A stretch of DNA of 9,782 nucleotides from Campylobacterales bacterium. Its GTDB lineage: Bacteria > Campylobacterota > Campylobacteria > Campylobacterales > SZUA-545. Both the position numbers and the translations under genes were made by a program. The stretch is from assembly GCA_025800305.1 (NCBI GenBank), contig JAOXRY010000042.1, positions 1 through 9,782 on the forward strand. The letters are read 5' to 3'. Positions 1-5,369 of the stretch are shown one piece after another. A model generated the notes under the pieces. The model was not told the origin of the DNA and searched no databases. It was given only the letters and a program-made list of their open reading frames with translations. Each line of letters opens with the position of its first letter. Position 1 is the stretch's first letter.

Positions 1-421
1 CTCCGTTTGTCCAAACCCCTATCGGTGCACCTGTCGCATTACAATAGCTCTTTAACTGTTCTTTTCCATCTTTTAGTTTAGGCTTTTTTAACTCCACAAT
101 AATATAAGTAACTGTTGGTCTATCTTTATCAAAAATAACAATATCAGCTCTTTTTTTCTCTGTCCCAAAAGAGACTTGATACTCAAGCTCCATTCTAGAA
201 TATGGATAATCATATTTTTTATTTAGATCCATCAGAAAAAGTTGCCTTACAATCTCTTCTGGAGTAAGTAGAATTTCTTTGTTTCTTACTAAACATTTGA
301 CATATGGTTTCTCACCTGTTTTTGTCTCTTTTGTAGTAATAGAATTTTCTAGTTCTTTAATATAATCTTGGAACTGAGTTAATTTATAATTTGAGTCTTT
401 TAATATATCTTGGAGTTTCAA
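1..421 (-). CDS. Restriction-modification protein, N-terminal HsdR-like nuclease domain (partial, 3' end outside window)
   Basis: This is the first 140 residues of a larger protein that runs off the left edge; it was translated by hand. The frame opens after a TAA near 472 and the only standard start is TTG at 421-419. An AAAGG lies 7 bases upstream of it, so I take TTG as the start. Residues 77-140 match the HsdR N-terminal-like nuclease domain (HSDR_N_2 type). Visible are the PD-(D/E)XK residues D93 (in RADIVIF), E110 and K112 (in VELKK), followed by Q122-x3-Y126, the QxxxY motif of HsdR/RecB-type nucleases. In this family the domain is usually fused to an N6-adenine methylase or heads a type I restriction subunit; which one cannot be decided because the rest is missing. 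Inferred role: DNA cleavage or modification in host defence. Codon use resembles the neighbours. Confidence 0.8.
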   Translation of the reverse strand, partial: MKLQDILKDSNYKLTQFQDYIKELENSITTKETKTGEKPYVKCLVRNKEILLTPEEIVRQLFLMDLNKKYDYPYSRMELEYQVSFGTEKKRADIVIFDKDRPTVTYIIVELKKPKLKDGKEQLKSYCNATGAPIGVWTNG

Positions 422-451
422 GTTTAAGCCTTTGGAGTATTTTAACTGTTT

Positions 452-480
452 ATTATATTGTTTAAAAGATTATTATTTCA
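452..480 (-). promoter_or_regulatory. Candidate sigma-70 promoter of the restriction-modification gene
   Basis: A perfect TATAAT is read on the minus strand at 457-452. Transcription would start near 445, giving a leader of about 24 bases that contains the AAAGG ribosome site. The hexamer 17 bases upstream (TGAAAT) is a poor -35, as is usual in Campylobacterota. Inference from motif and spacing only. Confidence 0.45.
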
Positions 481-487
481 TAGTCAT

Positions 488-505
488 GTCACAGTTAGCG
501 TCACA
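488..505. repeat. Direct repeat GTCACA x2, possible operator
   Basis: GTCACA occurs at 488-493 and again at 500-505, a 12-base period with GTTAGC between. Read on the minus strand this is TGTGAC twice. It would sit about 43-60 bases upstream of the inferred transcription start of the restriction-modification gene, a position typical of activator sites. The regulator is unknown and chance is possible for so short a repeat. Confidence 0.3.
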
Positions 506-517
506 CTTTTTAAAAAT

Positions 518-703
518 TTAATTTTTTTTGAAATTATTTCTCACTCTTCTCAGACTCAGCTCTGTTAAAACTTCCATAATTTTTGAGTCCACCTCTTCAC
601 CCTTTGATACTCTTTGTTCTATAAATATTATTGGTGTAGATTGTGAAAACTTTAATGTCTTTAGGTGGTTCCAAATTGGAACCTCAAATTTTTTGAGACT
701 AAT
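518..703 (-). pseudogene. Start-less open frame, probable decayed or fragmentary gene
   Basis: Sixty-one sense codons plus a TAA at 520-518 lie in the same frame as the small upstream ORF (704-871) and are separated from it only by TAA at 706-704. The translation looks protein-like (KKFEVPIWNHLK near the start, STPIIFIEQRV in the middle, SKIMEVLTELSLRRV toward the end), but there is no ATG, GTG or TTG at its beginning. The first usable start is a GTG late in the frame, preceded by AAAGGG, which would give about 22 residues. It may be the second half of one roughly 117-codon gene broken by a nonsense mutation, the tail of a lost gene, or simply not translated. I do not recognise a family. Confidence 0.35.
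667..697. repeat. Two abutting palindromes
   Basis: GGTTCCAAATTGGAACC (667-683) is a 17-base palindrome with one central base. It shares its last base with CTCAAATTTTTTGAG (683-697), which has 6-bp arms around TTT. Both lie just after the stop of the small ORF at 704-871 on the minus strand. Neither is followed by a convincing U-tract on the minus strand, so this is not a clear intrinsic terminator. It could be a protein-binding site or an RNA 3' structure. Confidence 0.55.
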
Positions 704-871
704 TTATAGCCCTCTTTTTAATTCTTCAAGATGCTCTTCAGCACTTTGAACTTTTAATTTTTTGTTTTTAATATCTTCCATTGCTTGACAATAAGCTAGA
801 TCTAACTCTTTTCTTCTAAATTCATTAGATTTCTCACTACACGAGAGAGTATTTATTTTATTATCTTTCAA
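704..871 (-). CDS. Small hypothetical protein, 55 aa, coupled to the mechanosensitive channel gene
   Basis: This short frame starts at TTG 871-869, overlaps the last 11 bases of the channel gene, and has AGGA 8 bases upstream of the start inside that gene; overlap plus ribosome site suggest translational coupling. The product is charged and probably helical, with RRKELDLAYCQAMEDIK in the middle and VQSAEEHLEELKRGL at the end. The pattern 'AMEDIKN...QSAEEHLEEL' is reminiscent of the C-terminal part of small antitoxins (ParD/Phd/RelB types), but this is a weak resemblance and no toxin is adjacent. The frame continues past its TAA into an open stretch, so it may be the front half of a broken gene. 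No family assigned. Confidence 0.45.
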   Translation of the reverse strand: MKDNKINTLSCSEKSNEFRRKELDLAYCQAMEDIKNKKLKVQSAEEHLEELKRGL

Positions 872-2024
872 GAATATTATCCTGATAAAGTTTCAATTCA
901 AACTCTCTTAAAGCAACAATCAAATGATCAAAAATATCTGCTTGGATCTCTTCATAAGCAACCCATCTATTGTCATTACTAAACACATAGATCTCCAAAG
1001 GGATTCCTTTTGATGTTGGTTGAAGTTGTCTTACTAAGAAGGTGAAGTTTTTTGTGTCAATGTTTGAGTTGCTCTCTAGATATCTTTTGATGTACTCTCT
1101 AAAAGTTCCTATGTTTGTTAGTTTTCTTTTGTTCAGTGTCACATCATCAGAAGTGTCAACATCTTGTGATTTTTCTTCTATATACTCTTTTAATAGATCT
1201 ATATTTTTTAATTTCTCTAAAAGATCTTTAGAACACATTTTCACAGTGTTAAGATCTATATTTAGAGATCTTTTGATTCTTCTTCCCCCACTAGCACTCA
1301 TCCCTTGCCAGTTTTTAAAAGAGTTTTCCATGAATTTATATGTTGGGATTGCGACAACTGTTTTGTCCCAGTTTTGGATCTTTACAGAGTGAAGAGCAAT
1401 ATCGATGACTTCACCATCAGCTCCAAACTTCTCAACCTCAATCCAATCGCCAACTTTAAAAAGGTCATTGGCAACAATTTGGATACTTGCAACAAGAGAA
1501 AGAATCGTGTCTTTAAAGACAAACATTAAAACAGCTGTAAATGCTCCAATACCGCTAAGAACACCCCAAGGAGAGACACCAACCAAGATACATAAAGCAA
1601 TGATTCCACCAAGGATATAAACAACCATCTTTCCTAATTGAACATACCCTTTAATTGGTTTATCTTTTGAGATCTGAAAGGTATTGTAAATTCCTAAAAA
1701 AGCTGTTAAAAACCTATCAATTGTAAGAATAACAACAACAGAGATCCAAAAACCACCAATTTGAGAAATTCCTTCTTCAATGCTATGAGGAAATGCTTGT
1801 GCAAAATAAACTACAATAAAAGGCGGAATAATATGAATTAACTGTTCAAAAAACTTTGCTTCAATTAAAGCGTCATCCCATTGTGATTTTGTTTTTGAAA
1901 TAATCTTGTGAATGATTTTTAAAAGATATTTTTTAGAAAAGAAAAACCCAGCAAAAGCTAAAAGTACAATTGTACCAACTAATATTCCGTACTCTAAAAT
2001 GACTTCAAAATTAAAAATTGCCAA
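861..2024 (-). CDS. MscS-family mechanosensitive ion channel, YbdG-like
   Basis: A 387-residue inner-membrane channel expected to open under membrane tension and release solutes on osmotic downshock. Hydrophobic segments lie at about 8-30, 63-78, 91-112, 133-151 and 155-182. The pore-lining helix and start of the beta domain are at about 160-200 (GIGAFTAVLMFVFKDTILSL, then VANDLFKVGDWIEV). The stretch GADGEVIDI (201-209), KIQNWDKTVVAIPTY (215-229) and SFKNWQGM...GGRRIKRS (235-253) matches the E. coli YbdG branch rather than the shorter MscS; YbdG is of similar size (about 415 residues). A soluble C-terminal domain follows to 387. The start is TTG at 2024-2022, directly abutting the TAG of the upstream gene, with AGGAG inside that gene's last codons. 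This implies one operon with coupled translation. Downstream a 55-codon ORF overlaps its stop. Confidence 0.9.
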   Translation of the reverse strand: MAIFNFEVILEYGILVGTIVLLAFAGFFFSKKYLLKIIHKIISKTKSQWDDALIEAKFFEQLIHIIPPFIVVYFAQAFPHSIEEGISQIGGFWISVVVILTIDRFLTAFLGIYNTFQISKDKPIKGYVQLGKMVVYILGGIIALCILVGVSPWGVLSGIGAFTAVLMFVFKDTILSLVASIQIVANDLFKVGDWIEVEKFGADGEVIDIALHSVKIQNWDKTVVAIPTYKFMENSFKNWQGMSASGGRRIKRSLNIDLNTVKMCSKDLLEKLKNIDLLKEYIEEKSQDVDTSDDVTLNKRKLTNIGTFREYIKRYLESNSNIDTKNFTFLVRQLQPTSKGIPLEIYVFSNDNRWVAYEEIQADIFDHLIVALREFELKLYQDNILER

Positions 2025-2897
2025 CTATTTCTCCTGTATAAAAATTCTACTAAGCCTATGAAAACCAAAGTAAACCCCAAGAGGAATCAGTATCACTTGA
2101 AGTATAAATGAAAGAATATACACTGTAATAATTGTAATCATTCCTTCAATTAAGGCTGTACTATTCTCTTTGATTTTAATAAAAACCTCTTGAAGTTCAG
2201 TGGTTTTAATTTTTACAGTTTGGACAGTACTTGAAATCTGTTTGATAAAACCACTTTCACCTTCAACAACTTTAAACTCTCCTATTTTTTCATCGACTTT
2301 TATAAGATCTAATTTCTTTTGACCTTCTAAGATCTGACCATTTAAATAGACATCATTAATATAGGTGTTTAAGTAAGAGGAAATAGGAAGAAAAAATCTT
2401 AAAATTAAAATAAAAATCACCAGCTTAATAAGAAAATTCATAATCTTATGGCTATATTTATGTTTTATCCATAAAAGAGCTGTGATAGGAATAAGTAAGA
2501 TTCCTATTGCCGTAAAACCTAAAGAAGCCCCAAGTTCCATTAAAACCCTCTCTACTCCCAAAGCTACAATAGCAACAACCAATACATCAGAAACCCTCTC
2601 AACCATATCATCAATAGGATCTAAAATCTGACCAACAGCTAAACTAATACCCATCCCGGTAGGAGCAACCTCTAGATCTGACTCTTTAATAACAGAGACT
2701 ACAGCATTAATCCCACGTATTGAAGCATAAGCAACTACTGCTTTTTTTAAAGAGTCTTGATAAAATTCTTTCCCTTGTTTATCAACTCCATAAATTGAAG
2801 TAGAAGAGAAGATCAATAAAAATAAACTAAAGAATAAAATTATTATAGAGACAGCAATTTTTCTATTTTTTTCATTTTTCATTTCAAATAATACCAC
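2025..2897 (-). CDS. Uncharacterised multi-pass membrane protein, 290 aa
   Basis: I do not recognise a named family. A hydrophobic segment at about 14-34, after a lysine/arginine-rich start, is either a signal peptide or a membrane anchor. Then comes a soluble stretch with the well-defined run RGINAVVSVI (61-70), followed by LAVGQILDPIDDMVERVSDV (86-105), which looks like a conserved core. Membrane helices follow at about 104-120, 125-144 and 153-173. Residues 183-248 are polar and probably helical or coiled-coil, and a last membrane helix lies at 249-277. The start is GTG at 2897; an ATG six codons in (2882-2880) is an alternative, and neither has a strong ribosome site. The gene abuts the channel gene (TAG then TTG), so the two products probably act in the same membrane process, perhaps as channel partner or tension-related protein. 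That function is inference from context. Confidence 0.8.
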   Translation of the reverse strand: MVLFEMKNEKNRKIAVSIIILFFSLFLLIFSSTSIYGVDKQGKEFYQDSLKKAVVAYASIRGINAVVSVIKESDLEVAPTGMGISLAVGQILDPIDDMVERVSDVLVVAIVALGVERVLMELGASLGFTAIGILLIPITALLWIKHKYSHKIMNFLIKLVIFILILRFFLPISSYLNTYINDVYLNGQILEGQKKLDLIKVDEKIGEFKVVEGESGFIKQISSTVQTVKIKTTELQEVFIKIKENSTALIEGMITIITVYILSFILQVILIPLGVYFGFHRLSRIFIQEK

Positions 2898-2914
2898 ATT
2901 TATATGACTTTTCT

Positions 2915-2942
2915 GTTATAATTTAATTTCAAAAATAAGGGG
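2915..2942 (+). promoter_or_regulatory. Kinase promoter (extended -10) and ribosome site, with possible overlapping divergent promoter
   Basis: TATAAT at 2917-2922 is preceded by TG at 2914-2915 one base before it, a textbook extended -10. Transcription would begin near 2929. AAGGGG at 2937-2942 lies 8 bases before the TTG start at 2951 and decides that start. On the other strand the same bases give TATAAC (2920-2915), a possible -10 for the membrane protein/channel operon. If so, the two promoters share one site and would exclude each other. Only 53 bases separate the two start codons. Confidence 0.55.
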
Positions 2943-2950
2943 TGTAAATT

Positions 2951-4696
2951 TTGAAACTTTATCTTAAATATTTTATTCTGTTTATTATTGTCCATGGAAT
3001 TATATCTGGCGGATTTTATTACTTTAAATCAAAAAGCACAGAAAACTATAAAACCAATAGAATAAAGATAACAAAAGATAGTTTAACATCAACTATAAAC
3101 GGTTTTGACAAATCAAGCAGATATATTTTTCAATCTTTGATTAATAAAGAAAAAATCTTAACTCTTATGAAGAATCAAGATAGAGAGGGTCTTCATAAAG
3201 AATTAAAACAATCCTATGAAAACTTAACAAAACTAGGACTAAAACAACTACATTTTCACCTACCAAATGGAGATAGTTTTTTAAGATTCCATAAACCTAA
3301 AAAGTTTGGAGATAATCTTTTTCAAGCTAGAGAATCTGTGAGAGTTGCCAATGTTGATAAGAGATTTATTAGAGGCTTTGAAGAAGGAAAAATCTTCAAT
3401 GGTTACAGATATGTCTTTCCACTTTTTTTAAATGATAAACATATTGGAAGTGTAGAAACTTCTGTCTCCATGGATAGCATCATTGATGAAATGGAAAAAA
3501 CCCATGGAGATAAATATACATTTAATATAAAAAAAAGTATTGTTGTTAAAAAACTTTTCAGAGACTTGATTTATGAGAACTATAAACCTTCAAGTATTTC
3601 TAGTAAGTATCTATACGAAGCAACATCAAAAATACCAGACCATATTAAAGAATTAGAAAAAACACTTTTCACAAAAACCAAAGAAAAATTAAATAACAAT
3701 CAAGAATTTTCCCTCTTTGCTAAACTTGACAATGAAGAATATATGTCAATTTTCTTGCCAATTAAAAACATCAAAGAAGAAGTTGTAGCATTTTTGGCTG
3801 TTCATACTCAAAATACTATGATTGGTCATATAAATCGAAACTACACAATAAGCTATACTGGAGCAACTCTATCTCTTTTGCTGATTTTTTTCTTTATGTT
3901 TAAAAATGAGAGAAAAAAAGAGGAAGTCTTAGTGCTAAATCAAGCACTAAAAGGTGAAGTTAAAGAGAAGTCTACAGAAGTAAAAGAACAAGGAAATGTT
4001 CTTGTAAAAAGTTCTAAGATGGTTGTAGTAGGAGAAATGGTTGGAGCAATAGCCCACCAGTGGAAACAACCTTTAAATAAGCTTGGCTTAATTATTCAAG
4101 ATCTTGAAGATGCCAGTGAGTTTGATGAACTGACAAAAGATTATATTAAAGCTTCTGTTCAAGAGTCTATGAAACAAATTGACACGATATCAAAAACGAT
4201 TGATGACTTTAAAGATTTTTTAACACCAAATAGAGAAAAAGAAAATTTCAATGTATCCACTGTTATAAATCACACAATTTCAATGCTTCAAAAACAACTA
4301 ACAAAACATCAAATCAAAGTCAAAATAGATTGTGCTTCAGATCTTATCATATTAAGCTACAGAAGTGATTTGGAGCTAATATTAGTTAATCTTGTAAATA
4401 ATGCGAAAGAAGCCATAGTGAGAAAAAAAGATTATGATAAATCCCTTGAAGGAATGATCAATATCACTTTAAAAGAAGTTGGCGAAGGATATTCTTTAGA
4501 AGTTACAGACAACGGAGATGGGGTGTCACAAAAAATTCAAGATAAGATCTTCCTACCAAACTTTACAACAAAAGACTCTACCAATGGTGGCGTTGGATTG
4601 TATATTTCAAAATTAGTTTCCGAAACTGGACTTGGTGGCAAAATTACTTTTAAAGAAAAAAGTGAAGGTGCTTGTTTTACTGTTACTTTTTCATAA
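2951..4696 (+). CDS. Membrane sensor histidine kinase with dCache-type sensor domain
   Basis: A 581-residue two-component sensor. Membrane helices at about 6-25 and 299-317 flank a periplasmic sensor. Within it, residues 96-176 (LKQLHFHLPNGDSFLRFHKP, GFEEGK, PLFLNDKHIGSVETSVSM) match the double-Cache domain called dCache_3, which senses small molecules. A coiled linker (about 319-355) leads to the H-box with phospho-acceptor His369 in AIAHQWKQPLNKLG. The ATPase part shows the N-box NLVNNAKEAI (480-489), G1 DNGDG (520-524), the F-box FLPNFTTK (534-541) and G2 GGVGL (546-550), so it looks catalytically complete. The start is TTG with AAGGGG 8 bases upstream. No response regulator is in the window, so it is an orphan here. 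It is divergent from the channel operon, which makes that operon a possible but unproven target. Its last 14 bases overlap a convergent frame. Confidence 0.92.
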   Translation: MKLYLKYFILFIIVHGIISGGFYYFKSKSTENYKTNRIKITKDSLTSTINGFDKSSRYIFQSLINKEKILTLMKNQDREGLHKELKQSYENLTKLGLKQLHFHLPNGDSFLRFHKPKKFGDNLFQARESVRVANVDKRFIRGFEEGKIFNGYRYVFPLFLNDKHIGSVETSVSMDSIIDEMEKTHGDKYTFNIKKSIVVKKLFRDLIYENYKPSSISSKYLYEATSKIPDHIKELEKTLFTKTKEKLNNNQEFSLFAKLDNEEYMSIFLPIKNIKEEVVAFLAVHTQNTMIGHINRNYTISYTGATLSLLLIFFFMFKNERKKEEVLVLNQALKGEVKEKSTEVKEQGNVLVKSSKMVVVGEMVGAIAHQWKQPLNKLGLIIQDLEDASEFDELTKDYIKASVQESMKQIDTISKTIDDFKDFLTPNREKENFNVSTVINHTISMLQKQLTKHQIKVKIDCASDLIILSYRSDLELILVNLVNNAKEAIVRKKDYDKSLEGMINITLKEVGEGYSLEVTDNGDGVSQKIQDKIFLPNFTTKDSTNGGVGLYISKLVSETGLGGKITFKEKSEGACFTVTFS

Positions 4697-5048
4697 GTGA
4701 TGCTTTAAGTGAAGCAAGACTATTTTTAATTTCTATTTTATCTTTCTTTCTTGATTTAAGCTCTTCTATTTCTTTTTTGAGCCTTTCAATTTCTTCTCTT
4801 TGTTGATTAATAATAGCTTGTAGTTTATGCTCTTCGACATCGCCTCTTTGTTCTTTGATTAAAGAGGCAAACTCCTCAACCTTATAAAGAGTTTTTCTTG
4901 AGATTTTAGATACATCAGAAACACTTTTAAAATTGATTGGTTTATTATCTTGTTTTAATTTTTCAATAGCCTGAAGGATAGCATTTCTGCTATCCTCTCT
5001 TTTTTTTGATTGAAACTTTTTTAAACCATCTAAGTTCGTAGCTATTAT
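4683..5048 (-). CDS. Tn554 TnpC / DUF6262-like protein with no canonical start codon
   Basis: Found by reading the minus strand; the frame is open from 5069 to the TAA at 4685-4683. It contains no ATG, GTG or TTG until an ATG three codons from the end. Counted from ATA at 5048, residues 3-20 are ATNLDGLKKFQSKKREDS. A helix-turn-helix follows at about 38-58 (PINFKSVSDVSKISRKTLYK), then a charged coiled coil at about 72-118 (QREEIERLKKEIEELKSRKK). Order and wording match the TnpC protein of Tn554-type transposons (about 125 residues), which accompanies two tyrosine recombinases; neither recombinase is nearby. ATA 5048-5046 overlaps the TAA of the upstream gene as ATAA and has AAAGG 5 bases upstream, so an AUA start or a mutated ATG is plausible. 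It is either a remnant or an unusual coupled gene. Its tail overlaps the kinase tail by 14 bases. Confidence 0.55.
   Translation of the reverse strand: MIATNLDGLKKFQSKKREDSRNAILQAIEKLKQDNKPINFKSVSDVSKISRKTLYKVEEFASLIKEQRGDVEEHKLQAIINQQREEIERLKKEIEELKSRKKDKIEIKNSLASLKASLMKK
4842..4868. repeat. Inverted repeat GCCTCTTT - 11 nt - AAAGAGGC
   Basis: Perfect 8-bp arms at 4842-4849 and 4861-4868, lying within the TnpC-like frame and 145 bases past the kinase stop. No T-run follows on either strand, so it is not an intrinsic terminator by itself. It could stabilise the 3' end of the kinase transcript. Confidence 0.5.
4975..5007 (+). terminator. Intrinsic terminator of the kinase transcript, antisense to the TnpC-like frame
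   Basis: AGGATAGC (4975-4982), a 6-base loop ATTTCT, then GCTATCCT (4989-4996) form a perfect 8-bp stem. It is followed by CTCT and a run of T to 5007, the classical form for plus-strand transcription. The only plus-strand gene upstream is the kinase, which ends at 4696. Its messenger would then carry about 300 bases of 3' region complementary to nearly the whole TnpC-like frame. On the minus strand there is no U-tract after the stem. Confidence 0.65.
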
Positions 5049-5251
5049 TGAGGCCTTTGATACATTCTTTCAAATGTCTTATTATCTCTAAGATTTTTAG
5101 GTTTTTTAGCTTCTTTCTCTTTGTCATATAGCGTTGTGTTAGAATAAGTCACTGCAGATACTATTACAACTAATGACATCAAAAAAGAGAACAACACAGT
5201 CTGAACAGCCAACAGCTTTTGCTGCCTTTCCATCACTTGTGAAAATGTCAT
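5045..5251 (-). CDS. Small single-pass membrane protein, 68 aa, unrecognised
   Basis: It starts at ATG 5251 with AAAAGG about 10 bases upstream and a closer GAAG. Residues 1-13 are polar (MTFSQVMERQQKL), 14-36 form one hydrophobic helix, and 39-68 are strongly charged (LYDKEKEAKKPK, then NKTFERMYQRPQ), so the protein is probably anchored once with a short basic tail inside. It ends in tandem TAA TAG, the TAA overlapping the proposed ATA start of the TnpC-like frame. A candidate promoter and a leader hairpin precede it, so the pair has its own transcription unit. I know no family for it; short unrecognised ORFs carry some risk of being spurious, but the ribosome site, membrane helix and coupled neighbour argue for a real gene. 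Confidence 0.6.
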   Translation of the reverse strand: MTFSQVMERQQKLLAVQTVLFSFLMSLVVIVSAVTYSNTTLYDKEKEAKKPKNLRDNKTFERMYQRPQ

Positions 5252-5273
5252 TTTAACTTCGCCTTTTGGTTAC

Positions 5274-5297
5274 TGTAGCAGTTGGTTGTCTGCTACA
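5274..5297. repeat. Inverted repeat TGTAGCAG - 8 nt - CTGCTACA
   Basis: Perfect 8-bp arms at 5274-5281 and 5290-5297, 23 bases upstream of the ATG of the 68-residue gene. If transcription starts near 5299 the hairpin would form the extreme 5' end of the message. As DNA it would be an operator overlapping the start site. A recombination or transposon-end role is also possible given the TnpC-like neighbour. Confidence 0.5.
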
Positions 5298-5305
5298 ATT
5301 TGCTT

Positions 5306-5311
5306 ATTTTA
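5306..5311 (-). promoter_or_regulatory. Candidate -10 for the small membrane protein / TnpC-like pair
   Basis: TAAAAT is read on the minus strand at 5311-5306, preceded directly by TG. It would place the transcript start near 5299, about 48 bases before the ATG at 5251. No good -35 is seen at normal spacing. AT-richness makes such matches common. Confidence 0.3.
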
Positions 5312-5352
5312 CAAACAATAAATCGACAAAATTAAATTTTCTTTAAAAATTA

Positions 5353-5369
5353 AAAAGATTTTCTCTTTT
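5353..5369 (-). terminator. Weak AT-rich hairpin at the end of the gatA-guaB-metX-xseB operon
   Basis: On the minus strand AAAAGA, loop GAAAA, TCTTTT, then TAATTTTT, overlapping the stop of the nitrilase-like gene. The stem has only one G-C pair, so it is a poor terminator. It is listed because no better candidate exists in the 116 bases between this operon and the next gene. Confidence 0.25.

Noticed and set aside
704..706. Stop-codon recoding (selenocysteine or pyrrolysine) between the two small frames
   Set aside because: The codon is TAA, not TGA or TAG, and no supporting insertion element is evident.
528..749. Plus-strand ORF of 73 codons with a TTG-type start
   Set aside because: It has no ribosome site and low-complexity content. 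The opposite strand carries more protein-like frames here.
1042..1620. Three overlapping plus-strand ORFs
   Set aside because: All are antisense shadows of the well-supported mechanosensitive channel gene.
5040..5060. A -1 frameshift joining the 68-residue gene to the TnpC-like frame
   Set aside because: The bases at the junction (CCT CAA TAA) offer no slippery heptamer, and the two products have unrelated architectures. Coupled re-initiation or a lost start fits better.
5274..5305. Inverted repeat TGTAGCAG/CTGCTACA as an intrinsic terminator
   Set aside because: On the minus strand no U-tract follows. On the plus strand the following bases are only loosely T-rich and the kinase already has a better terminator.
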